64,000 nt of DNA, taken from Laguncularia racemosa. Taxonomy: Eukaryota; Streptophyta; Magnoliopsida; Myrtales; Combretaceae. Of this stretch, positions 22,284-33,006 are shown piece after piece; position 1 is the stretch's first letter, and the number at the start of each line of letters is the position of its first letter. The stretch is from assembly GCA_037954665.1 (NCBI GenBank), contig JBBMOL010000380.1, positions 248,001 through 312,000 on the forward strand. Direction: 5' to 3'. The translations under genes and the position numbers were made by a program. Below the pieces are notes generated by a model that did no database searches, was not told the DNA's origin, and was given only the letters and a program-made list of their open reading frames with translations.

Positions 22284-22319
22284 TTGCTTGAGGACAAGCA
22301 AGAGTTTAAGTGTGGGGGA
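22284..22319 (+). promoter_or_regulatory. Polypurine tract with preceding AGGA-loop hairpin
   Basis: Stem TTGCTTG/CAAGCAA with an AGGA loop (22284-22301), then AAGTGTGGGGGA (22308-22319), three bases from the 3' LTR at 22323. The tract primes plus-strand DNA synthesis. Confidence 0.88.
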
Positions 22320-22322
22320 ATT

Positions 22323-23973
22323 TGATAGAGCCATTTTATACTCAATCTTTATAGTATAAATTGTGTTAAATTATTATTGATTTTATAGAAATCATAAGGA
22401 AATGGTACTTTAATTCTATCATCGTGATAAATCAGGTTAAAAGGAGTCAAGAATGCTAATTCAAGTATTTTAGAGAAGTCATCTACAACTTGGATCAAGA
22501 CAAGGAATTACACCACCGAAGGAAGCACGGTTTGAGGCACGGCTAAGGTTCAAACCGTGTTACTCACTGGACAAGAAGGCGGAAATGTGGACTTTGGCGG
22601 AAATGTGGACTTTGAACAGAGAGAGACACGGCTTAGGGCACGGCCGTGGTGGAAGCCGTGGGAGAAACCGTGCTTGAAGCCGTAGTGGAAGCTAGGACCA
22701 AGGAGAAGAAAGTGTGGACCATCAACCAGATGAAGGCACGGCTTGAAATCTAGCCGTGGGTGTAACCGTGGTACACACTGGACACGGATGAAGACTTGTA
22801 GATTATGCACAGATGAAGGCACGGCTTTAAATCTGGGCGTATGAGTAACCGTGGTACACACTGGGCATGGATGAAGACTTGAAGAATATGCACAGAGGAT
22901 GGCACGGCTTGACCTACGGCCGTGTGATGGGGCGTGCCAGGCAGACGAATCTTCACTTCTCGAAATCTACTTGGAAAAGGAAAGATATTTTCGTATCTTG
23001 CTAGCAAAAGATCACATGCCATCTCCCTAACAATATAAATAGAACCAACCCTAGAGGGTTAGGACAACTTTTGAATCTTTGAATCTGGAATCACCTTGGA
23101 GACAAGAAGGAAACGCGGAGGCAGAGCAGGCAACCGAGTTCATTATGTTTTTATTTTTATTTTTTGTTTTATTGATGAACATGTGTAGCTAAGCTACTTT
23201 TCTAGCCAAAGGGTCATAGATGTTTAATTCTCCACGAATTGTGAGGTCTAATTGACTTGTATTTATTCTATTCTTTGTTTTCGGGTATTCATATATCTTC
23301 TGATCGTTTTGTCATTATTATCTTTGTTGATTGGTATGAATAGAGCTCTTCTACTCAATTAGCAAGTTAATATATTGTCAACTAGCACGTCAAATCCGTA
23401 ATTGTTTGATTGTTCTAGTCTTAGTGACGCAATAACATGTTTGGTTATAAAAGAGATGATCGAATTCATGTTATGGAGGTGTGTGATCATGTTTAAATAG
23501 GCTATCTTATAATCTACTGGCATGAATTGGTGGTCTCTCTAGATCTTAATGCTATTGATAGATTAAATCCTAAGCGCTTGTCTAGGGTTGTTTAATCAAT
23601 AAGAAAAATAATTCAAAGCGCTTGTCTGAGGTTATCGAGGAAGTAAGGAGAGATAGGTTGTTAGAGCTTGTTAATAACCATAACCAGTTTATCTAGGAAC
23701 AAGAATAGAGAACATTTGCATCGATGATCAATTCCTTGAATTAAACTATCTTGATTCCTTTGACTAGGCTTTTTATCAATATACAACTTCCTTATCTTGT
23801 TTTAACTTTATTCAATTCACAAACCAAACCCCCCATTTTCCTTTTCCTTTTATTTTCCTTGAATAGAAATAAGTTTAACCAATCTCTGTGGATTCGACCC
23901 TACTCACCACTATATGCAAATCATATAATTGTCTAGGAGTAGGTTTTATTTTTGTTGGATTCGACACCCATCA
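22323..23973 (+). repeat. 3' LTR of inner Athila-type element
   Basis: 1,651 bp, 18 bp longer than the 5' LTR because GGCGGAAATGTGGACTTT is present twice in tandem near 22578-22613. Otherwise about 14 transitions separate the two LTRs. Confidence 0.95.
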
Positions 23974-24929
23974 ATGTCTAGTGAAATGCTTCAATATGCT
24001 AATGTATTGCGACGTTCATTAAGTACACTTGCTAGTAAGGAGGAAGAAAAAAGGGAAAATTTGTTCCACACTTCTTGTAGGATACAAGGAAATTTGTGTG
24101 TCCTAATAATAGATGGTGGTAGTTGTACTAATGTAGTAGCTGCATCGTTGGTATCGAAGCTAAAGCTTTCAACTATTCCACATCCTAAACCTTATAAACT
24201 ACATTGGCTTAACGATCAAGGGAGTTTGTATGTTACCCAAAGAGCTAGGGTACCCTTCAGCATAGGGGACAAGTATTGTGATGAAATTGAGTGTGATATC
24301 TTGCCCATGTGTGCATCTCATATTTTTCTTGGTAGACCTTGGTTATATGATAGGAGGGTCTTACATGATGGCTTTAGAAATACATATTTGTTTCAAAAGG
24401 AGGGTAAGCGAATCATTTTGAATCCTATGCCACCTTCAGAGGTCCATAATGTCCAGTAACAGATTAATCGACCATCTGAGGCTAAGAAGACTTTGATTCA
24501 AAATAACGTCTCTGAGGGGAAAAAGGTATTGTTGATGGAACAAAGTCAGATGAGTCAATCATTAGAGGGCAAAACTGTTCAGAGACAGTTATGTTCACCT
24601 TTAGAGGTTTTAGAGGGTAATGAGCAATTGGGCCAACCATTAGAAGACCCTGAGGATCAACATCATATAGATGAGTCAGAAAAAGAGGAAACAAACTCAA
24701 TGGAATGGGTTGAGACAGGGGAGACATCAGTAGATAATGAGTCCTTGTTTGTGTTGCAGATGAGATATATCCTAGAAATGGAGGAGAGAAAACAATCACC
24801 TACTATGGTATTCCAAATATTGGGATTCTGTAGAGATACTTCTTCAGATGGATTGCTTTTAGAAAATAGAGTCTCTACTGCATTTGATCTGCCAGATTTG
24901 AGGACAAATCTTTTTGAGGCCCAAGGAGA
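23974..24929 (+). pseudogene. Protease region and pol C-terminus of family A element
   Basis: One frame from ATG 23974 to the LTR, broken by TAA at 24457-24459. The first part is the protease-like domain of CRM-type elements: LIIDGGSCTNVVAASLV, the HWLNDQGSLYVTQRARVP segment, MCASHIFLGRPWLYDRR and LHDGFRNTYLFQ. After the stop, an acidic Gln/Glu-rich linker without RT runs straight into DLRTNLFEAQGDD, the segment that closes pol in these elements. So the RT to integrase portion was deleted and the frame runs on into the LTR. The element at 55535-57608 has the same arrangement with diverged sequence. Confidence 0.88.
24894..24929 (+). promoter_or_regulatory. Polypurine tract with AGGA-loop hairpin, family A
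   Basis: Stem AGATTTG/CAAATCT around AGGA (24894-24911), then the purine-rich GAGGCCCAAGGAGA up to the LTR at 24930. The hairpin overlaps the codons for DLRTNL. Confidence 0.8.
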
Positions 24930-26159
24930 TGATAGGAATCAAAATCCGACAAGACTTATCATTAGGGCAAAAACTAAAGGATTTCGAATCTTGGCGATGA
25001 GGGCCCATTTTAAGCAAATCGACCCTGAAATTATTCGTTTACTAACCTCTTTTATCTTATTCATGTATTTTATATTCCAACAGGAATACTTATCATGCTT
25101 TACAGGGCAATGGACAATCTCACTTAAACTCAGCTTGTGGGTTATCCATGGACCGACCTGAACCGGCGATGAGCTGAGCCGATGGATCCTATAGAAGACC
25201 GGCATCATGAAGACCATTTATTTTATATATTTCTTCTTTTATTGAACTATTTTTGTTGTATTTTGGTTTTGGGACACTTTTATTTCTTTGTAACTTTCAT
25301 TTAGGGTTAGCTACCTTAAAAGTGGCAAACTTGTAATTTTGAGCACTTTTTAACCCTAGGAGTAGCAAGTATAAATACTTGCTTAAGAGAGGGTTTGAGG
25401 AGGCTAATTTTGCAGAACAAACACTTCACATTTTGTGAGAGAGCTTAGGGTTTTCCTAATTCTAAATTCTCTTATCAATTTCAATCCCAAGAAGTTGAAA
25501 TTGTGGCGAGTGCAACAAGGAAAAATCGTGAGTAATATCGGTTTCATTTTGATGTGATTTATTTTCTTCTCTAGTGTGTCATATCTAGGGTTGAATTGAG
25601 ATATTTCTTGGTCAGATATACTTGTTGTTATTCATGAATTCTTGTGATTATTTGAAGGAATTATCATATTGATCTAATTCATCTTTAAGGATTTCCTTGA
25701 TAACGTGATTTTCACCATTGGGAAAGGATTCATATTTTACGATTTTTCTTGTCAAATTGAAGCTTCATTTGCGTGGATTACATGAAATTAGAGTGTTGTT
25801 AGAAGGAATTTTCATTGAGGTATTTCGATTATATCATTGGTTGTTTGAATTTCATCCTTTCATCATTAGGGTTCATTTGAAAAGTGCCATTTTTTTATCC
25901 GATTTTGCCTAGACTTGAGATAGTTGATCTTAAGTCTTTTGGATGTGCTTTAAAGTGTGATTAGGCACATCATCTTTTTGGTATCAGAGCTATATCATAT
26001 TTGGATTTAAGATTCAAACACATCATAATTGAAGAATTGGTTAAATTCATTGGAAATTGACGGCATTGTTCATGTGATTGAGACTAGTTTGATTGACATT
26101 GTTGGATTGTCTTTCAAATTGGTTTTTATATGTGCTTAATCTTGGATTTGAGCACATCA
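24930..26159 (+). repeat. 3' LTR of family A element
   Basis: 1,230 bp, the same length as the 5' LTR. The TATA inverted repeat at 25364-25383 is perfect here. It is followed at once by the target duplication CTTAA (26160-26164). Confidence 0.93.
25364..25383 (+). promoter_or_regulatory. TATA box in a perfect inverted repeat, family A 3' LTR
   Basis: AGCAAGTA-TAAA-TACTTGCT: eight-base arms with the TATA box spanning the centre. Same site at 15407 (one mismatch) and 59565 (perfect). Confidence 0.8.
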
Positions 26160-27599
26160 CTTAATTTGAAAAAAAGCCAATCAATTATTATTTCAAGAAA
26201 AACATTTTCTAAGTTAGAAAAAAAAAAAAGAACTATTCTTTCTTCTTTCCTTTTTTTAGGGGGAGGGAGGATTCCTTTTAGAAAACGGATATCTTTTTTT
26301 TAAAGAAAAAAAATGGAAAAAGTAAGCATCTTATTCATGAGGGGAAGAAAAAAAAATGATAAGCCAAGAATGTTAATAACAATTGTAAACTATTAACTAA
26401 TAGCATTAATTATTCTAATAATCATGAAAAAATACAAAAAAATTTAATTATTTATTGTAGGTAAGTATTTTATTCTACTTGTTTATATATATATATATAT
26501 ATATTTAAAATGCTATATATATATATATATATCAGAATATTAAACAAAAGAAAAAGAAGAGAAAGACTTACCTCACATGTGTGGATTAGTGACCAGTTCC
26601 GAGCGATTCTAGCCGGTTCAGTTGACATTAATGGGATGGCAATACTCTTGGTAGTATGGGCTTCCAAAGCCCTAAGCCAATTTTGAAATAGCCGAGGTCT
26701 AAGATGGTCAATTGAATCGAACCAAAGTGGACCTATGGAGAACTCCCTAACTTTTATCTTTCATGAAATTGATGCAATTTGTGCAATATTGAACGAAACT
26801 AATCAATGGGTAATGATCTCTGGACGATAAGGAACGATGTAGTGTGTTTGATTTACTTCAATTTGCCCCCATGTGAGTGAATTTGAAGAGAGAGAGTAAG
26901 GTGGCCTGAACTTTCCTATTCTGTTTGTGAATTTGCAATTTGCGGAGCAAAGGAACAAGACAACTAAATGGCAACAATATCACCCAACCGTTATCTGCCA
27001 CGTGTCTAGTGGCTTGGTGAAAAATAAAAACACTTTCTATTTTCGAAGTCTTAAACCCCTGACCATCCAGCTAATCTCCGGTTCCAACACCAACACATCA
27101 CCACTTTATTCTTGTAATTTATTACATTGAAATAATAATTAAGCTATTGTAGCTTGGGCTGAATAAATTGTTCTAATTGACTTCTAGGCTAAGCGAACAA
27201 TTTTTTAACTCACACGTGCATACTTTAACCCAATTTTTCTTTTTCACTTGAAATTTTTCCCACCCAAAATTCAAACAAATTGACCACCGCACAATTATTT
27301 TTTATTTTTCATTTTTCAAATTTTTGATATTTTGCTACTTATCTTTCTCTTTTTCTTTCCCTTTTCTTCACTTCATTTTGTCTCTCTCTTCCTTTTTTTT
27401 TTCTTTTCTACTTTTTTTTTCTCTTGAAATTATGATTACTCTAAAAAATTAGGAAGGACAAAAATTAGGTGTCTACAAATTCATTTATGCATTTGGAGCA
27501 ATCGAAGTATGGTGTATCTTAATCTTGTAATTTGAGTAGAATTAGTTGAATTTGAGATTTTCGAATTGAATGCCATTATAGATAATGATGGCACTAGGA

Positions 27600-30500
27600 A
27601 TACCGAAACAACATGATAGGGCTCGAGTGACAAAGTCTATTACACTGTGTTCAGTGATCTTGGCCATTGTTTCGGCTTCTATTCATTTTGTGAAGTATTC
27701 AATAGCAATTATGATATATTAACACTAACCTGTGGTCTTAGGGGAGTGGTCCAAGGATATCAAGTCCTTATTAAGTGAAAGGCCATGGGCTCGTGATTAG
27801 CATAAGAGTATTGCTTAGCTGCCTATCAACCAGAGCATCCTTCTAGCATTTGTCACATCATTGTATGATTACCTCGGTGTCTTTCTTTATGGTGGACCAA
27901 TAATACTCAGCTCAGAGTACCTTAATGGCTAGGGTGTGCCCATGATACGGTTATTTCATACTCTAGCATGGAGCTCAATAAGTAGATGCTCAACTTCTAA
28001 GACACTTGAGGAGTGGCAAACTATATGCTCTTATGTAAAGTTGCCTATCAAGGAGTGTGTATTGGGTTTCTTTCCACCTAAAGCCTTTGCTTTTTTTCTT
28101 TTCTTCAAGGACGGTGCCAATGGTTAAGTAATTGATAATCAGATCAATCCAACACAACTCTTCAAGAGTTTGGGTCTTGTTAGCAAGGCATTATTGATGA
28201 GACCTATTAATACTCTTCTCAAGGAGGAATTCTACGATTATCTTCTTGTCTAAGTCAAAGAGGCATGTTGAAGTTAACTTGGACAGTCTGCTTGCTTTGG
28301 TATTTTGAGCTCAAGCAATCTTTGTAATGTTGTATGATGGAGAATTGGAACATGGGGATCTAACAACCTCCAAATAGTTAGTCATCTCCTCATCTTTAAT
28401 TGCATACTCTCCATTGACCTGTTGGACTATAAGTTGTTAGTCTAAAAAAAAATCTCTACTTTTTCTACTCTAATTCCCTTAGCCATTTTTAATCCACTAA
28501 TGAGAGCTTCATACTGTATCTCATTATTACTAGCCAAGAAACCAAACTTAAGAGTGTATTAAACCTCGACACCATATGATCCAAACAATATGAACCTTTC
28601 TCCACTCCCCCCTTAAGTAGATAAACCATCAACATAAAGAGTCCAAGTGGGCTCCTCAAAGACTTTAGTGAGTGCTTTATCTTCTATTGTTGACTCAACC
28701 ATGAAATCAGTTAACACTTGAGCTTCCATAACCTTATGTGGTTGGTATAGGATACCTCCAAGGCATAATAGACCATTCTCCCCAACACATTAGGCTTTCA
28801 AAGGATCTACCTTAGCGGTTGGTCAATAAAGACCACTATTTGAAGAGCTTTGAAGTAGGGTCACAACTTGCATGCAAAGATGATCATAGCTAGGGCAAAT
28901 TTCTTTATATTGTAATATTTGACTTCTTAGCACTGTGAGGCATGGCTTATCTAATAAACAGGTTGCTGCCCTCATCTATTAGCTTTGATGAGTACCGAGG
29001 AGAGAGCACGACTATTAACGGAAAGGTAGAGATAAAGCTCTTCTCCTGTAATTAGTTTTGATAACACTAGAAGTGTTGTAAGAAAGTGCTTTAGCTTGTC
29101 ATATGCTTCTTGGCACTCATCTGTCCACTAAAAATCGGAAAGGTTCTTTGGGACCTTAAAAAGGGAGCACACTTATTTATAAACTTAGAAACAAATCTAT
29201 TGATTGTAGCAATCTACTCTATTAGACGTTGAACTTCTTTGACTAACTTAGGGGGTTGCACGTCTAGTATTGCCTTGATCTTCTCAAGGTTAGCTTCTAT
29301 TCCCTACAAGGTGACCATGTAGCCGAGGAATTTCTCAAATGTCCCACTAAAGACACGCTTCTATGGGTTCAACTTCAAGCTGTACTGACAAAGTGTTTGA
29401 AAAGTTTCTTCTAAGTCTTCAAGGAGTTTTTGAGGCTCCTTGCTTTTTTATAATCATATCATCAACATACACTTCTACCTTATGACCAATTTGGAGCATA
29501 ACCAACCATTGATATGTTGGCTAGCATTCTTAAGCCCGAAGGGCATAATATTGTAACAATATGTACTAAAGTTGTTAATGAAAGAGGTGTAGACCTAGTT
29601 AGGCTTGTGCATTTGAATTTGATTGCAGCTCGAAAAGGCATCCATGAAACTTAGTAGTGCGTGGCCTGATGTTAAGTTGACCAGTTGATTAATCTAAGGA
29701 AGAGGAAAGTAGTCCTTCAAGTAGGCTTTGTTTAGGTTAGTGTAGTCGATTTACATGTGTTACTTCCCATTGGACTTCTTCATTAGCATACAATTGGCTA
29801 GCCAAGTAAGATAAGGCTCTTCTAATATAAATCCGGCCCTTAGAAGCTTCAAAAATTCTTCCTCAATAATAGCCTAGCATTCAGGTGTAAGGTGCCTTTT
29901 CTTTTGCTTGATAACCTTCTTAGTAAGGTCGATATTTAACTTATACATGATCACTTTAGGTGAGATTCTAGGCATGTAGGATGGTGACCATGTATAGACA
30001 TTTATGTTAGCTTAGAGGAAGGTAATCAATTGCTAGTGTAGCTCGATTGAGACTATTGTGCCCATCTTTATATTTTGTTTAGACGAGCTACAATATAAAT
30101 TTCCTCCATTTCTTCCTTGGGTTCCTCTCTTGATATCGGTTTTCCTCGGGTATCAGATCTATTGTGAGAACCTCCTACTAGGGAGGGTGGAGATACAAAC
30201 TCTTAACTGCTTGTTGATCATTGTTGCAAATGCTGATGCCTATAGGAGTAATGAATTTAGCCTCCAAATGCTTTGTAGAGGCTATCTTTCCTACCATATT
30301 TTACATTGGCCATCCTAGAATGATGTTGTAAAGGGACCATATTGATAAGGAAATTAACCAGGATCTACATCTTGTTAGGTCCATTTTTAAGTTCCATGGG
30401 GACGGCTATGATGCCTTCTAGCTTTATAGGTTGGTTATTAAAACCAAAGAACTACTATATTGTTTTAGCTTTACTTTGTCTTGATCTCTCAACTAGTTAT

Positions 30501-31480
30501 ATGCCTTCTTATATATTATGTCTACTGAACTACCATTGTCTATCAAAATTTTGCAAATGTCAAAATTTATAATGCGAGCTCAAATCAAAGGAGCATCATC
30601 ACGTGGGAACATGATGCCTTTGAGATCATCATCTGAGAAGGTGATGGAGTGTCAACTTTAGAGCACTTTGTATAAATGCTGAGTGCATTATGATAATTCC
30701 TTGAATAGGCATAAGCCTTAGGAGATGGATCACCCTTAAGTAGTTAGGCCTCCCACTATCGTGTTAATCATTCTTTTAGTATGATGAGCTTATTGCTCTT
30801 GCTATGTTTCTCCTTTGTCTTGGCGTCCCTGCTTTGGAGGTCAATCATTTTTTTGTAATATACTCATGTAAGTAGCCTTGTTGAATGAGATCTTTAAGAG
30901 CAATTTTTAATTGAGTATAGTTCTCGATTGTGTGATCCTTATCTTTGTGGAAATCACAATACTTGTCAAAGTTTCTTTTAGAACCAGGTGATGATACCTT
31001 GGTCTCGTATCTCCATGAAAATGTTAACTCGAAGCTTATTTAGGGGTGTGTGCTGCTCATAGGAAGGAATGACATACTTTTTACTATCAATACCGTTTTT
31101 GGTAAACCCATCGAGTCTATCCTCTGCAAGGGATCGATCTTTATCATTCTTCTTTTTGTTAGATGACTCTTACTCGGCTTAATTCCATGCTAATATTGCA
31201 TCTTCCTATGTGATGTAATTCGTAGCCCTTTCTTGGAATTTCCTAAATTTTTTAAGCTTGCGTAAGGTAAGGGAGTAGAAGAACTAGAACCTACTCTTCA
31301 CTTTGTTGATGGCTACATTTGGAGTAGCACTAGTATCAATATTGGGGATTTCAAGTAGTGCTCAATTGAACTTGGAGATATAATCTCTAAGCGTCTCATC
31401 TTACTTCCATCTGATAAGATTGAGAGTTGAGGAATCTCATTTAAGCATTTTACTCATCAAAAAGTGTTAATAAAACTGCA
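27600..31480 (-). pseudogene. Heavily mutated Tat-type gag-pol
   Basis: No frame stays open, but reading the minus strand from high to low coordinates gives the Tat order. A gag tail with a zinc-knuckle-like YCDFHKDKDHTIENYTQLK lies near 30980-30880. RT pieces are MPFGLKNA and EVYVDDM in different frames (29540-29450). RNase H opens with WTLYVDGLST followed by a stop (about 28660). Integrase pieces near 27780 include GLDILGPLP. The gag tail is of a different sub-lineage from the Ogre-like gag at 10930-12360. The low-coordinate end abuts the Tat LTR at 27477. Confidence 0.75.
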
Positions 31481-32974
31481 TGGCAAGCTCTTAAAAATAT
31501 TACAAAAATAGAATGCCCTTCTTGTAAAAATATTTTTGTGAAATTTTATTTTCAGTCCATTAAATAATAATATAAAAAATTGTCTACAGAAATTGACATT
31601 ACTTTTAGCATTTTTTTTTGTTTTTTCTTTAAATTTATTTTAAATAATCGGTGTTCTTCAAATACAATATGTTGTACGTTGTTAAATGTATTTTATCTAT
31701 ACAATTGGTGAGCATATATGCTGGACGAGGAATTTTTTCTTATCATCCAGGCTCCATACGAAAAATTAGTTGTGCCTATTAAATAAGCGTATTCGTTAAG
31801 TCTTAAATTATTGCCTAACCAACCCACTATCGGGCTTGCCCAAAAAATATGAGGGTGGCCCAATTGTTGATTACGTACACTTACGCAGATAATTAATCAT
31901 TTATGCAAGGACTGGTATTAGCCTACCTCGTTCTCACAACATTCTAAAAGCAAGAATGTAGTTGTCACAATGACTTTCTTGAAGTCAAGATTTTTAGCAA
32001 TTTTCACAATTGGAAAAGTTTGTTCTAGTGTTTAAACATTTTTCTGGTGTCTTTTTATTTGTTTGAATGTTATCAATTGACTAAATAATTCAAGAAATCT
32101 ATTGGCATACCTTCTAATTTATGGATGAATATAAAATCATGTAATTGAGGAATCGGATTTACTTAATTTAAGTCAATATTAGAATTAGTTATAAGAAAAT
32201 ATCCATTTATTGCAGTAATTATATTGCATCTTATATATTTGAAATTTTTTTTGTTAAGGATTGTATTGTCATTCTTTCTAATAGTTAATACCATGGAAAT
32301 TTTTAACTTTTTTTTTTGTTTTTTAAATGATTAAGGGTGTTCAATACTTCACAAGAAGTTAAAAAAAAAACTTTTACCATTTTATTGCAAAATACATATT
32401 AATTAAAATTTAATCATCTGTAAATTAAAAAATAAAATTAATATATAAACTTGTATAAGTTTAGCTTTCAACAAAAATATATCATAAAAAGTATTTAAAC
32501 ATAACGCAAATAGAGGAAAAAGAACAATATGACTTAAATAAAACTTTTAACAGTTTATTTTCATCAAGGCATGTTTATTGCTAAGGAACTTATGAAGTTT
32601 CCTACAATACCACGTCAGCTTCTTAAGGAATCATCTTTCTTAAAAAACTCTACACTTTATTTTTAACTCATTCATCAAAGTTTTTTAGCAATTTTTTAAG
32701 TTTTTATGGGTCTTATGCTATTACAATTTTTAAATCATCACTTTAATATTTCTATGGACAATTTTAATATTAATAATGTATATTATATTCATATATTATT
32801 AATATTTGAATTATTTATCACTTATTTATATTGGAAAGAAAAAATAAAATAAAATTGCCGTTGCAAATTTACGTCTGGCAGCTAAGAAGGCACTGTTTTG
32901 TTCCATTGAAGCTCCCAGAACGGTTACATGAGAAAAATAAATAAATAAATGAATAGAAAGAACAGCCAAATCAG

Positions 32975-33006
<32 letters not shown>

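Larger units (their letters stand above)
20992..22322 (+). other. Long 3' noncoding region of inner Athila-type element
   Basis: No protein-like frame. It holds two hairpin-plus-purine modules (21244-21280 and 22284-22319) and a block (21674-21832) that is shared with the 3' region of the minus-strand element at the right edge of the window (62939-63100). In complete members this space can hold an env-like gene; none is seen here. Confidence 0.8.
16997..23973 (+). mobile_element. Inner pol-less Athila-type element, full length, target duplication ATGTC
   Basis: LTR, tRNA-Asp primer site, gag-protease, long 3' noncoding region, polypurine tract, LTR, about 7.0 kb. ATGTC at 16992-16996 is repeated at 23974-23978. 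RT, RNase H and integrase are missing: the protease frame ends at 20948 and within 30 bases passes into the GCGCTT...GGGAGGCAA segment that normally follows pol in Athila-type elements. It is inserted in the leader of the family A element. About 14 single-base differences between the LTRs (0.9%), all transitions, make it the youngest datable insertion here. Confidence 0.95.
14973..26159 (+). mobile_element. Outer pol-less Ty3 element (family A), full length with target duplication
   Basis: Both LTRs are 1,230 bp (14973-16202 and 24930-26159) and the element is flanked by CTTAA. Its own internal DNA is only about 1.75 kb: an initiator-Met primer site and leader (16203-16996), then, beyond a nested insertion, a protease region (from 23974) and a polypurine tract. 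Recognisable gag, RT, RNase H and integrase are absent, so it could move only with proteins from other elements. About 32 differences between the LTRs (2.6%) by eye. A related element at 55535-57608 has the same deletion of pol. Confidence 0.93.
14156..27477 (-). repeat. Tat-type LTR, split by the nested elements
   Basis: The LTR occupies 27477-26165 and 14972-14156, about 2.1 kb. It opens on the minus strand with TGTAGACACCTAATTTTTG, a start typical of Tat-type LTRs, and ends just before the primer site at 14152. The interruption is exact: CTTAA at 14968-14972 is repeated at 26160-26164 around the inserted element. It contains two TA microsatellites (26485-26534). A Tat pol end lies next to its other side (from 27600), so the same LTR also stands where that pol would have its 3' LTR. 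Confidence 0.65.
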
